From positions 1 to 59,327 of IMG/VR virus record IMGVR_UViG_3300027741_000070: a DNA stretch of 59,327 nucleotides. One strand, given 5' to 3'. How positions within the stretch are numbered: position 1 is the stretch's first letter; each line of letters starts with the position of its first letter. A program made the translations under genes and the position numbers. The notes beneath the pieces were generated by a model. The model was not told the origin of the DNA and did no database searches. It worked only from the letters and a program-made list of their open reading frames with translations. Source of the stretch: a virus. Below, piece by piece: positions 33,640 through 41,260 of this stretch.

Positions 33640-33666
33640 GCGGCCTTCGGGCCGCTTAATTTTTTT
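33640..33666 (+). terminator. Rho-independent terminator between paralogues
   Basis: GCGGCC-TTCG-GGCCGC (33640-33655) with a UUCG tetraloop, then TTAATTTTTTT. Strong by eye. It would stop or attenuate early transcription before 33678. Confidence 0.88.
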
Positions 33667-33677
33667 GGAGACTACAA

Positions 33678-34046
33678 ATGAAAATGCCCAGCGAAGAACA
33701 AATCAAAGAAGTAAAGGAAAGCCTTGACGATATTCTTAATTCAATCGAGGTACACAAGGGCTTGGAATTTGCCATGTTTGTTCATGCAATGGTTTCATTA
33801 AAACAAATGTGCGAAGGTATTCATGTTCTTGGAAAGATATGCGAAAGGCATGAAGATAATTTTTCTGAAGAAGAAAAATTATTGGCGTCAACATTTTTGT
33901 CCATCGCTCCAGACATTTCTGTTGCCGCGTTTTCAAAGTTCGCTATTGCTGCCAAGTTTAACGATGAGCAAGCCAATGAAGTTATTGAATGGGCTGAAAG
34001 AATCGAGAGCCAAATGGATAAGGCGGCGCGAGCGCTGATGAACTGA
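33678..34046 (+). CDS. Helical early protein, paralogue B, 122 aa
   Basis: MKMPSEEQIKEVKESLDDIL, similar to the preceding gene over the first 50 residues, then diverged (EEEKLLASTFLSIAPDISVAAFSKF). GGAGACTA, a variant of the early site, precedes the ATG. Probably a tandem duplication. Function unknown. Confidence 0.75.
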   Translation: MKMPSEEQIKEVKESLDDILNSIEVHKGLEFAMFVHAMVSLKQMCEGIHVLGKICERHEDNFSEEEKLLASTFLSIAPDISVAAFSKFAIAAKFNDEQANEVIEWAERIESQMDKAARALMN

Positions 34047-34073
34047 TGATAGTGACCTACAAAGGATACCCAT

Positions 34074-34196
34074 ATGTGCAAGCCAAGAAATTATTTCGTA
34101 GTCCACGCCCACCGCCGAAAGGCTGGGGCGCATGGCAAAACGCGCAAGGCGCAACGCGTAGCAGCTAAACGCGAACTTAAAAAGGAATACAAATGA
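34074..34196 (+). CDS. Small very basic protein, 40 aa
   Basis: MCKPRNYFVVHAHRRKAGAH, then KTRKAQRVAAKRELKKEYK. Strongly basic, could bind nucleic acid. Its TGA overlaps the next ATG (ATGA), and AAGGAT lies upstream. Not recognised. Confidence 0.6.
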   Translation: MCKPRNYFVVHAHRRKAGAHGKTRKAQRVAAKRELKKEYK

Positions 34197-34396
34197 ACGA
34201 CAATTACAGGCGCAAAGACTTCTTTTCCCCGCGCTCAATGCGCGAGGCATTTGGTCGGGACAATTCTTTTGAGCCAGAAATCCGCTGTTGTTCCGAAATG
34301 TTTGGCGTTAAAAAGAAACGTAGGGCCATTGGCGCACCATTGCTTGCTGCGCTTTGTTTAATTGTTTGGGCGGTAATTACAAAGTTTGGACATTGA
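34193..34396 (+). CDS. Small membrane protein, 67 aa
   Basis: MNDNYRRKDFFSPRSMREAF, a two-Cys segment (EIRCCSEMF), KKKRR, then one C-terminal hydrophobic helix (GAPLLAALCLIVWAVITKF). A tail-anchored inner-membrane protein is predicted. Early expression and a membrane helix might suit superinfection exclusion, but nothing proves it. Confidence 0.65.
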   Translation: MNDNYRRKDFFSPRSMREAFGRDNSFEPEIRCCSEMFGVKKKRRAIGAPLLAALCLIVWAVITKFGH

Positions 34397-34405
34397 TGTT
34401 ATGAT
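34397..34405 (+). promoter_or_regulatory. Candidate extended -10 promoter
   Basis: TGT-TATGAT (34397-34405) is an extended -10 element with no good -35. It would start a short RNA at about 34412 holding the 48-residue gene and the type I hammerhead. AGGAGAGC follows before the ATG. Confidence 0.4.
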
Positions 34406-34433
34406 GCGCTGCACCATTTTTTAGGAGAGCATC

Positions 34434-34580
34434 ATGTTTAATTTCACTTCCGTCATCACCGAATGGTCGAAGATGTACCGCGACCTTTACAACAAAGCTC
34501 ATTCCGAGTTTGTTGAACATTGGACCAAGGCCGAGCAAAAGATTGAAGATTCTTTTAAGATTGTTTGGTGGAATAAGTAA
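34434..34580 (+). CDS. Small protein, 48 aa
   Basis: MFNFTSVITEWSKMYRDLYN, then KAHSEFVEHWTKAEQKIEDS and FKIVWWNK. An amphipathic helical, Trp-rich short protein. AGGAG lies eight bases upstream. Its TAA abuts the hammerhead. Not recognised. Confidence 0.65.
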   Translation: MFNFTSVITEWSKMYRDLYNKAHSEFVEHWTKAEQKIEDSFKIVWWNK

Positions 34581-34633
34581 GTCCCTCTGAAGAGTCCTCA
34601 TTGGACGAAACCCGCTTCGTGCGGGTCAGGGAC
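34581..34633 (+). ncRNA. Type I hammerhead ribozyme
   Basis: Starts at the base after a stop codon. Stem I GTCCCT (34581-34586) and AGGGAC (34628-34633); core CTGAAGA (34587-34593); stem II GTCC-TCATT-GGAC (34594-34606); GAAA (34607-34610); stem III ACCCGC-TTCGT-GCGGGT (34610-34626); cleavage C34627 of GUC. All core positions, A15.1-U16.1 and G10.1-C11.1 are present. Stem I is open, hence type I. Cleavage is expected between 34627 and 34628. Confidence 0.88.
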
Positions 34634-34750
34634 ACCCCAGCTACCTTCCGGTGCGGCTGGGGATAACATGGCAGCGCTTGCTGTAAGGCGCGAAAGCAAC
34701 ACATGGCGGGTGTACAACCGACCATGCGTCATGCAAGTAACGGAACCGGC
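34634..34750. other. Structured gap after the hammerhead, convergent region
   Basis: No gene seen. The plus strand holds CCCCAGC/GCTGGGG with an inner ACC/GGT (34635-34662) and CATGGCGG/CCG-A-CCATG (34702-34726), neither with a U-tract. It lies between the end of early genes and the end of the leftward primase-helicase, so it may end either transcript or be the 3' part of a hammerhead-processed RNA. Confidence 0.5.
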
Positions 34751-36445
34751 CTACAAATAATCTTCGTAGTACGAGCCTGTAGCTTTTTCATACTTGAGGT
34801 TGGTTTCGCCAACCTTGCCCACCCAACGCCAGCGGCACTTCCACACTTTAATCAGGACGTTGTTAGCTTCTTGACGATGCACGGTGAGTCCGCAATCTGC
34901 CTTAGCCCACCACGCCATCGAGCCAGCAACGCTCATGCCGTCAGGAACAGGCATATCGTCACCCATCCTTAACATCTTGGCAGGGTGAGCCACAAACCAA
35001 ATGTGTACACCAGCAGACTTTGCGAACGCCTGAACCTTTGTCAGCATCTTCGAGATGGCATCGGTCTCCGTGCCTTCGCGCTGCAAGTTGATGAAGTTGT
35101 AGGGGTCAATCACAAGCCCGCGAATACCCAGCCGTTGAACTGCGCTTTGGGCGCGGTCAAGAATGCTTTCAATCGTGTTCTCACTGTTCTGGCTGTCAAG
35201 GAACACAAAGTGTTCTTTGACAAATTGCATGGCGACATTACGGTCTTCTTCCGTCATGCGTGGCGTAATGCCAGCGAAGAAAGGCTTCTTCAGATAAAGC
35301 TCGCAGAGCTTCGCAATATGCAGCGGAGGCGGGTTCTCGAACGAACAAATGGCGAACTTCCAGTCCTTGCACATGGCCAGATTGGTAAGAATCTGGTCAA
35401 CGAAGTTGGACTTACCTGAAGACGGATACCCGGTGACGATTGTTACTTGGCCGGGTACTACCGTGTAAAGCTCATCGACATTCGTATAGCCTGTCGATTC
35501 CCCGCTGCCAAAACCCTTGTTGTACAAGTCGGCAACGGCGTCGGCGTACTCTGAAGCATCGAACAAACCATCAATCGGATAAGGGGCGGCGTCTTCAACG
35601 AGTTCTTTAACCCTGTCCGAACCGTACTTGGTAAGCACATCGTTAAGGTCTTTGCACCCTTCTGGGTAGGAGATTACTCTGCACTTTGCCTTGCCAATCC
35701 GGCGGGCCAATTCTTCTTTGAGAGCCGTGCCAGCGATGTCGCCATCCGATGCAATCACGATGTATGGCGCTGCATTGATTTGTTTGTTGGCATCCCAAAC
35801 GAAGCTGAACTTGCGGTCTTCGGTTGGGTCAACACGGCCTTCGCTTACCTTGATTGGAGCGCCGCTCGGTACGGAAAGGACGTTCTTAACGCCAGCCTCG
35901 ATACAAGTAAGCGCATCAATCTCGCCCTCGACAATCACAATCGGGAGCGTCGTGTCCAAGTCATCTAACAGATAAAAGATTTGGTCGCCGCTCGTTTCCT
36001 GCGAAAAACCTTTCTGCTCAATGCTCCGGTACTTGATGTTTACAACATTGCCGCCGCGCATATATGGGAAGGCGATACATGAAACCTCGCCACCAACCTT
36101 CTGAATGTAACGACTGGTTGAGTAAAGATTTGCAGACTTTGCTGTTTGTTCTGAAATGCCGCGACTATTTAAATACGAAATTGCCTTTGGAGTCAATGAG
36201 TTACCGATAGGTTTTTCGATGGCTGACATGGCTTTCCTCGGGGTGAACTGGCGATAAGGTGACATCCCTGACCAACCGCAATGGTGACAAGTCCAGACAA
36301 TTCCATTGTCTTTGCGGTCAATGCTCAGGCACGTTTCTTTAGACTTCTTCCGCTCGGGTGAGCATGAAGGGCAAATGGTGCGGGCATGGTCACGATGCCC
36401 CAGCAGGGCAAGGACTTCGCCCGACAGGTCGGACAGAGCGCTCAT
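34751..36445 (-). CDS. Primase-helicase (T7 gp4-type layout), 564 aa
   Basis: Makes primers and unwinds DNA at the fork. Zinc-binding CPSC (25-28) and CHHC (53-56) precede a TOPRIM domain with EGEID (173-177) and DGD (234-236), and a RecA-like helicase with Walker A GYPSSGKS (339-346), a VIDPYNF Walker B and HIWFVAHP. The order zinc-TOPRIM-helicase is that of T7 gp4. The start overlaps the HNH gene's stop (ATGA). No phage DNA polymerase is seen beside it. Confidence 0.9.
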   Translation of the reverse strand: MSALSDLSGEVLALLGHRDHARTICPSCSPERKKSKETCLSIDRKDNGIVWTCHHCGWSGMSPYRQFTPRKAMSAIEKPIGNSLTPKAISYLNSRGISEQTAKSANLYSTSRYIQKVGGEVSCIAFPYMRGGNVVNIKYRSIEQKGFSQETSGDQIFYLLDDLDTTLPIVIVEGEIDALTCIEAGVKNVLSVPSGAPIKVSEGRVDPTEDRKFSFVWDANKQINAAPYIVIASDGDIAGTALKEELARRIGKAKCRVISYPEGCKDLNDVLTKYGSDRVKELVEDAAPYPIDGLFDASEYADAVADLYNKGFGSGESTGYTNVDELYTVVPGQVTIVTGYPSSGKSNFVDQILTNLAMCKDWKFAICSFENPPPLHIAKLCELYLKKPFFAGITPRMTEEDRNVAMQFVKEHFVFLDSQNSENTIESILDRAQSAVQRLGIRGLVIDPYNFINLQREGTETDAISKMLTKVQAFAKSAGVHIWFVAHPAKMLRMGDDMPVPDGMSVAGSMAWWAKADCGLTVHRQEANNVLIKVWKCRWRWVGKVGETNLKYEKATGSYYEDYL

Positions 36446-36690
36446 TTATTTTTTTTGGAACGGTTTGAACTGGCGGTCTTCATACGAAGGTTTGACTTCG
36501 TGTTGCTACCGCCCTTTGATAGCGGGATGACATGGTCAACATCCATGCCGTCTCCCTTCTTGGCAGAGCCTTCCCGAATCTTCTGACGGCGGGCGGCATT
36601 TCGTTTTGCTCGATTCTTCTTCTGTTCTTCTGTGCTGTGGTACTCGGCGTACTCTTTATCGTATGGACGTTTCTTCGTGACGTATGGCAT
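36442..36690 (-). CDS. HNH endonuclease, 82 aa
   Basis: Start chosen at MPYVTKKRPYDKEYAEYHST, a common beginning for small HNH proteins; an upstream ATG (36774) would overlap the previous gene deeply. The HNH core is MDVDHVIPLSKGG....SNL. No zinc Cys pairs. It could be a packaging or recombination nicking enzyme or a homing nuclease. It lies in a leftward replication cluster. Confidence 0.75.
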   Translation of the reverse strand: MPYVTKKRPYDKEYAEYHSTEEQKKNRAKRNAARRQKIREGSAKKGDGMDVDHVIPLSKGGSNTKSNLRMKTASSNRSKKNK

Positions 36691-37051
36691 TTTCTTCAAC
36701 CCATGAGTACCAGAATCGGATGGCTTCTTTAAGGTGTTCTGCGGTGGACCCAAGATAGACTGTCTCGGAGCCATTTAACAACCAAAGCCCCGTCACGTTC
36801 AGTCCATCATCTGTGTCGCCGTGAACAATTAAAACGCGCCAATCGGGCTTCCTCGAAAGGGCTTCGAGCATCAGTCTTTGACCAATGCTAAACCTTTCGT
36901 TGGGACGTTTCCATTCGGCACATAGGCAGTATCCTCTGCGCTCTATGACCATGTCAAGGTCGCTTGGAAGTAGTTTGGGGTTGCTTGGGATGATGCCTAC
37001 GAACGCCTCAAAGTCTATGTGACGAGCGTCCTGATTGCGTAAAAGACTCAC
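36656..37051 (-). CDS. Putative PD-(D/E)XK nuclease (VRR-NUC-like), 131 aa
   Basis: SNPKLLPSDLDMVIERRGYC, then LCAEWKRPNERFSIGQRLMLEAL: an Asp, then E-x-K on the next strand, then a helix with Q/L residues, as in restriction-endonuclease folds. Start taken at GTG (37051) with AGGGGA six bases upstream; longer starts overlap the opposite gene. Could resolve or trim DNA. Assignment is by motif only. Confidence 0.6.
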   Translation of the reverse strand: MSLLRNQDARHIDFEAFVGIIPSNPKLLPSDLDMVIERRGYCLCAEWKRPNERFSIGQRLMLEALSRKPDWRVLIVHGDTDDGLNVTGLWLLNGSETVYLGSTAEHLKEAIRFWYSWVEENAIRHEETSIR

Positions 37052-37080
37052 TTGAAATCCCCTATGCGATGGGCAGGTTG

Positions 37081-37097
37081 TAACACTTAGTGTGTTA
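37081..37097. promoter_or_regulatory. Operator-like palindrome in a divergent gap
   Basis: TAACAC-TTAGT-GTGTTA, six-base half sites spaced by five, lies between the leftward nuclease start and a rightward 57-codon gene. It looks like a dimer-repressor site. TAACACTT recurs in a palindrome at 52341-52356. Confidence 0.5.
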
Positions 37098-37129
37098 AAT
37101 TTAAAGCACTTTATTGATGGAGTTGCCCC

Positions 37130-37303
37130 ATGAGCCTCGAACAAATTCTTAGCGATATGGTGGGTCGCACCATCATTGATGTCGGCACTGAAGACGACGA
37201 ACTGATGATTAGCTTAGACGACGGAGTCGTCATTTGGGTCTATGTCGAGGACGAAGAACTCGTGATGTCTGTCAGTCACGAGGAGAAAAAACCTCCACAA
37301 TGA
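37130..37303 (+). CDS. Small acidic protein, 57 aa
   Basis: MSLEQILSDMVGRTIIDVGT, then alternating beta strands with Asp/Glu (ISLDDGVVIWVYVEDEELVM). Strongly acidic. It overlaps the phosphoesterase gene tail to tail by 32 bases. Unrecognised; it may mimic DNA charge, which is speculation. Confidence 0.6.
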   Translation: MSLEQILSDMVGRTIIDVGTEDDELMISLDDGVVIWVYVEDEELVMSVSHEEKKPPQ

Positions 37304-38456
37304 CCGGATTCACCATCACTCTAGCGTACTCCCCCAGCTTGGAGTGGTAGGTAATACATTGTGCGTCACGCTGGCTGCGGTAGCCAGAGACGTGAGCGTA
37401 CAAGTCATTCGGCTGTAAGACTCGATGAGTCTCCACCGCTACCCCCGGCTCATCTTTTAAAGTCTTGTGATGCACATGACCCATGTGTGCGTACCGAAAC
37501 TTTGTCTGCCCCCACATCTCTGACTCGTCTGATGCCATCACGCCTTGGATAGCGTTCGACTTTGTTGTGTCTCCATGAGTGGCGGCAAGCATCACATCCC
37601 CATGTTTATGAAAGTAAAATTTGTTGGGAGATGTTTCGATATGAACCCTTGGCTCATCTTCGTAAGCAACCTGAAGCCAAAGGCTTAAATCAATTGCAGA
37701 GTAATCATCGTGGTTGCCTTGGATGTTCCAGACAATTACCTTCTTGTGCTTCTTTAGCGCCATCTCAATCATGGCGCGAAGAATTTTGAAACCAACAACG
37801 CGAACCTTCTGGTAACGCCCATCGACTGATAAAGGATGCCCGCTTCGCAGAGTAATGTTCCTGCCGTCATCGGCGTGATAATAGTCGCCGAGGTTTAGGA
37901 TGATTGCTGTCTCTGCCGCAGGTGAGCGATTGACCAAATCGGCGTGGGCCGTGGTGAACAAATTGATGCTGGAGTTAAGGTCGTGATTCTCTCCAGTTTC
38001 TTCTGCCCATGTGCGTAAACCGACGTGCGGGTCTCCAAAAATGTAACAGTTCAGTAATAATGGGCTAACTGCTTCGTTCAGCTTTGTTGGTTGCGCCCTT
38101 GGGATTTCATCCTTGAAGGCTTCGAGAAATGCATCTCGTATGTCTTGTTGGTTCTCATGCGCTAACGAAGACTTGACCCATTGACCTTTGACCGAACCGT
38201 CTTCCGAGTAATAGGTTGATACACCCTTCACAACAAATCCGGCTGGAACCGGATGCTTCATGTCATAGTCTGGAGCTAAACCAGATTGAGCAGCTTTCTT
38301 CTTTAATCTAGTTAAATGTTCTTGTAAAGAATCAACTCTCATACCCAATTTATTTGCTGCTTCTTGTTGACTAGATGATTTATCTAATACATCAAGAACT
38401 TCATGTTGTCTTACATTAGCAAATTCTCTTAAGTACTCATAATTAACTCTTGCCAT
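37272..38456 (-). CDS. Metallophosphoesterase with N-terminal HTH, 394 aa
   Basis: Calcineurin-like metal site: GDPH (141-144), GDYYH (190-194), GNHD (247-250), HGD (294-296), GHVHH (326-330). Residues 1-60 look like a helix-turn-helix (SSQQEAANKLGMRVDSLQEHLTRL). Phage enzymes of this type may act on DNA ends (SbcD/Mre11-like) or nucleotides; which is not clear. GGAGACCA precedes the ATG on this strand, the same site as early rightward genes. Confidence 0.85.
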   Translation of the reverse strand: MARVNYEYLREFANVRQHEVLDVLDKSSSQQEAANKLGMRVDSLQEHLTRLKKKAAQSGLAPDYDMKHPVPAGFVVKGVSTYYSEDGSVKGQWVKSSLAHENQQDIRDAFLEAFKDEIPRAQPTKLNEAVSPLLLNCYIFGDPHVGLRTWAEETGENHDLNSSINLFTTAHADLVNRSPAAETAIILNLGDYYHADDGRNITLRSGHPLSVDGRYQKVRVVGFKILRAMIEMALKKHKKVIVWNIQGNHDDYSAIDLSLWLQVAYEDEPRVHIETSPNKFYFHKHGDVMLAATHGDTTKSNAIQGVMASDESEMWGQTKFRYAHMGHVHHKTLKDEPGVAVETHRVLQPNDLYAHVSGYRSQRDAQCITYHSKLGEYARVMVNPVIVEVFSPRD

Positions 38457-38835
38457 TATTGGTCTCCAAAAGATTTAATTTAATTACTATTAAACAAAAA
38501 GCATCTATATCCATATGTATAAGATGCCCGCGCACATCTAACAGGCAAACGTCGGCGCAGTCAAGTACGAATGTCCACGGCTTGCGGCTTTGACGGTAAG
38601 CAAGTACTGGCACATCATCCTTGGCCTGCTTCTGCGCCTGCTCCCACCAGTCCTTGACAGCCAACCTCTCTTGGCGCTTTACTTCCAACTTGATTCTCCC
38701 CATGTCGATGCAGTCAGCACCACCGTACCGGCTCTGAGTAATGTTGCGTTCAAACTTCCTGCCCAGCTTCTCGCCAAGCAATGCCAAGACTTCCCGCTCA
38801 CCGGTAGCACCCTTGACACGTTGTGACTTTCCCAT
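38443..38835 (-). CDS. Holliday-junction resolvase-like PD-(D/E)XK nuclease, 130 aa
   Basis: KGATGEREVLALLGEKLG, RNITQSRYGGADCIDMGRIKLEVKRQE: an N-terminal E, a D after GGAD, then E-x-K, followed by W..QA. This matches archaeal/phage Hjc-type resolvases. It would cut branched DNA before packaging. It overlaps the phosphoesterase start by 14 bases. Confidence 0.8.
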   Translation of the reverse strand: MGKSQRVKGATGEREVLALLGEKLGRKFERNITQSRYGGADCIDMGRIKLEVKRQERLAVKDWWEQAQKQAKDDVPVLAYRQSRKPWTFVLDCADVCLLDVRGHLIHMDIDAFCLIVIKLNLLETNNGKS

Positions 38836-38836
38836 A

Positions 38837-38864
38837 TTGACACCCCGCTCGAATCTGATATATT
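38837..38864 (+). promoter_or_regulatory. Sigma70-type promoter for the recombination operon
   Basis: TTGACA (38837-38842), 16-base spacer, TATATT (38859-38864) with an extended TGA before it. It fires rightward 40 bases before the Cas4-like gene and overlaps the resolvase start. The 11-base word ATATTGACACC occurs at 38834-38844 and 38860-38870, possibly an operator pair. Confidence 0.75.
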
Positions 38865-38903
38865 GACACCGATGGGAACGATTGTACCCACACAGGAGAC
38901 CAC

Positions 38904-39761
38904 ATGAAGATTACAAACAAGTTTGGACTACCCCAGACTATCGTGAATGCACTCGAACGCCCGACGTACTCGAAGGGCAAGTCCGACATCTCCGTCACAG
39001 AACTCATCGCACCACCCCAGCTTGTGGCGCTGAAAAGAAAACACGCCGACGAGCTTGAGTCCGATGCCTCCGACATGGTCTGGAGCCTGTTCGGTAGCGC
39101 AGTACATACCATACTCGAACAGGGCGCTGATGAAGACCATCTGCTCGAAGAGCGTATGTATCACTCAATCCAAGGCTGGACCCTGTCCGGCGCGGTTGAT
39201 GTCCAGCGACTGCGTGATGGCGGTATCGATATTCTTGACTACAAAGTAGTCAAAGCATATGGCGTAATGAATGAAAAAATTGAATGGGAACAACAACTTA
39301 ACTGTTACGCTTACCTTGTAAGACACGCTAAGAAGATGCCTGTTCACTCGCTTGCTATCGTTGCAATTGTTCGAGACTGGTCGCGCCGTGAGGCTCAACG
39401 CTCACGCGACTACCCGCAATCTCCGGTTGTTGTCATTCCGGTCAATCGCTGGTCGGATGAAGAACAAGATGAGTTTGTTTCATCCCGCATCGACATCCAC
39501 CAAAACACTTTCGCTGCCGCTCATATCGGCGGCGACATCCAACCATGTACGCCAGCAGAGATGTGGGAAAAGCCCACGTCATGGGCGCTCATGAAAGAAG
39601 GTCGTAAGTCGGCAGTTAAGGTGCATTGGGACAAACCACCGGAAGTGCCTGACGAGAAACACTTTATTGAAGTCCGAGAGGGCGAACGCACGAGGTGCGC
39701 GTCGTTCTGCCCTGTAAATAAATTCTGCACCCAATGGAGCCAGTATGAAAAATCTGCTTAG
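38904..39761 (+). CDS. Cas4/RecB-like PD-(D/E)XK exonuclease, 285 aa
   Basis: SGAVDVQRLRDGGIDILDYK carries the D and the D-x-K of the RecB-type fold, followed by QLNCYAYL (the QxxxY helix). The C-terminus has three Cys (RCASFCPVNKFC) as in Cas4-like [4Fe-4S] nucleases, but no N-terminal partner Cys is apparent. Together with Erf next door it probably resects ends for annealing. GGAGACCA lies one base before the ATG. Confidence 0.8.
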   Translation: MKITNKFGLPQTIVNALERPTYSKGKSDISVTELIAPPQLVALKRKHADELESDASDMVWSLFGSAVHTILEQGADEDHLLEERMYHSIQGWTLSGAVDVQRLRDGGIDILDYKVVKAYGVMNEKIEWEQQLNCYAYLVRHAKKMPVHSLAIVAIVRDWSRREAQRSRDYPQSPVVVIPVNRWSDEEQDEFVSSRIDIHQNTFAAAHIGGDIQPCTPAEMWEKPTSWALMKEGRKSAVKVHWDKPPEVPDEKHFIEVREGERTRCASFCPVNKFCTQWSQYEKSA

Positions 39762-40455
39762 TGCATTGCAATCCGCCGCGATGAAGGTTGGATATGTCCA
39801 GAAGAAGGGCCGCAATGAATTCCAACAGTACAACTACGTCACGGAATCTGACGTGGTGGCGCAGACCCGCGAGGCATTGCTAGAGAATGACATTGTCATC
39901 ATTCCGTCTGTTGACTCCGTGTCACATGACGAGTGGGGTAACACCAACATTCTTGTCACCTACACCGTTCACCACACCGCGTCTGGCGAGAGCCTGACGT
40001 TCAAGATGGCTGGTGCAGGAAATGACCGCAACTCGAAGGGCGTCGGTGATAAGGGCATTTACAAAGCCCTGACCGGCTGCAACAAGTACGCTCTTCTTAA
40101 GGCGCTTCAACTGTCTACAGGTGATGACCCCGAGAACGAGAAAGAAGACACTAGGAATGCCCCTCCGGCTGCACCAAAGGCCGCGCCAGCGAAGCAACCC
40201 GAAGAGGTGAAGGGTGAGCCTGAGCCGTATGTTATTGAGCCGTCAAAGATGTCCAAGGACACCTTCGTGGAAGACGTGAAGAAAATTATTCTCACGTTCA
40301 TGGATGGATGTTCCACGGCGAACAATGTTCGTCGGTTCTACTCAATCAACTCCGACACCATCAAATTGATTGAAAAGCGCGACGCTGATGCTGCCGCCGA
40401 AATTGTCGCCGCCTTCAAGGCAAAGGCGCAGCAACTTGAAAAGGGAAACAAATGA
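39745..40455 (+). CDS. erf: Erf-family single-strand annealing protein, 236 aa
   Basis: The N-terminal half is Erf-like: LQSAAMKVGYVQKKG.NEFQQYNYVTESDVV, NTNILVTYTVHHTASGESL, and GDKGIYKALTGCNKYALLKALQLSTGDDPE. A Pro/Ala/Lys linker and helical tail follow. It anneals complementary single strands and circularises or recombines phage DNA. It overlaps the nuclease gene by 17 bases. Confidence 0.88.
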   Translation: MKNLLSALQSAAMKVGYVQKKGRNEFQQYNYVTESDVVAQTREALLENDIVIIPSVDSVSHDEWGNTNILVTYTVHHTASGESLTFKMAGAGNDRNSKGVGDKGIYKALTGCNKYALLKALQLSTGDDPENEKEDTRNAPPAAPKAAPAKQPEEVKGEPEPYVIEPSKMSKDTFVEDVKKIILTFMDGCSTANNVRRFYSINSDTIKLIEKRDADAAAEIVAAFKAKAQQLEKGNK

Positions 40456-40733
40456 AATACGTCAACACCGGCGCACTCTGGAAACGCCAGAAGAAAAGCG
40501 ACAAAGCACCTGACATGGGCGGCGAGATTCTTTTGACGCAAGAACTGATTGATTCTTTGCCGCGTGATGAGGATGGCGACCTGCGCCTCGAAGTCAGCGC
40601 TTGGGTTCGTCAAACCGCAAAGGGAGAGTTCCTGTCACTCCGCGCAGCAAAGCCGTACAACGCCGAACAAACCAAGCCAGCGAAGCCAGTTAAGAAGGAA
40701 ATTGAAGATGATATTCCCGACCCGTGGGCCTAG
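40452..40733 (+). CDS. Small OB-like protein with SSB-style acidic tail, 93 aa
   Basis: TGALWKRQKKSDKAPDMGGE, then LRLEVSAWVRQTAKGEFLSL, a layout like DUF736/small OB proteins, and it ends EIEDDIPDPWA, like the acidic tip of SSB. Next to Erf, a single-strand-binding role fits. It overlaps Erf by four bases (ATGA). Confidence 0.65.
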   Translation: MKYVNTGALWKRQKKSDKAPDMGGEILLTQELIDSLPRDEDGDLRLEVSAWVRQTAKGEFLSLRAAKPYNAEQTKPAKPVKKEIEDDIPDPWA

Positions 40734-40866
40734 ACGCTTCAGTGATGTAGAGGTGAGGGATTACATAAAGAAAATCTATGAATCCCCTCCGATTGATAAG
40801 GGAAACTTCATTGGAAATCTTTTCATCAAGATTGGGAAATTTCTAGGTGGACACCATTCAGTTTGA
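40708..40866 (+). CDS. Small protein, 52 aa
   Basis: MIFPTRGPRRFSDVEVRDYI, then KKIYESPPIDKGNFIGNLFI. Start taken inside the previous gene (26-base overlap) with GAAGGAA upstream. Not recognised. Confidence 0.5.
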   Translation: MIFPTRGPRRFSDVEVRDYIKKIYESPPIDKGNFIGNLFIKIGKFLGGHHSV

Positions 40867-41260
40867 AGGCGTCAAGGTAGCCATCAAACAAGACCGTACT
40901 GGCTATGTGCTTACGCTATGCGTACACCCCGACAACATTCCTGAAGACCTTCTTCGGGATTTTGTTGGGGCCAGATACCAGATTGTTATGGTCAGGATTG
41001 ACGAACACGAGAGGCCATACAAACGCCCGCAAAAGAAAACGCTATCCAACACGGCGGCAATTCTTTGCAAGGACATCGACTTTCAGATGTATCTGGTCGA
41101 GTCCGGCATGGCTTGGGAAACATCAGAAAAGTCTGCCGATTCGTTTATCAAAGAGACTTGCTCGATTGATAGCAAGTCAAAACTTGATACGGATGCAGAT
41201 GCAGCAGATGTATTTAACAACATAGTTGGGGAGTTCAACGAATGGAAAAGCAACAATTAA
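40847..41260 (+). CDS. Hypothetical protein, 137 aa
   Basis: GTG start. VKVAIKQDRTGYVLTLCVHP, then IPEDLLRDFVGARYQIVMVR and E.ERPYK, a phage-specific beta/alpha domain, then helices with many charged residues (DTDADAADVFNNIVGEF). It lies in the recombination operon. I recall similar proteins in phages with RecT/Erf but cannot name them. Confidence 0.65.
   Translation: MDTIQFEGVKVAIKQDRTGYVLTLCVHPDNIPEDLLRDFVGARYQIVMVRIDEHERPYKRPQKKTLSNTAAILCKDIDFQMYLVESGMAWETSEKSADSFIKETCSIDSKSKLDTDADAADVFNNIVGEFNEWKSNN

Noticed and set aside
34035-34049. Two further CTGATGA words that could be hammerhead cores
   Set aside because: No GAAA with pairing stems and no GUC cleavage stem lie at suitable distances.
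38904-39761. Cas4 as sign of a phage-borne CRISPR system
   Set aside because: No Cas1, Cas2 or repeat array is present, and the neighbour is Erf. A recombination nuclease explains it better.
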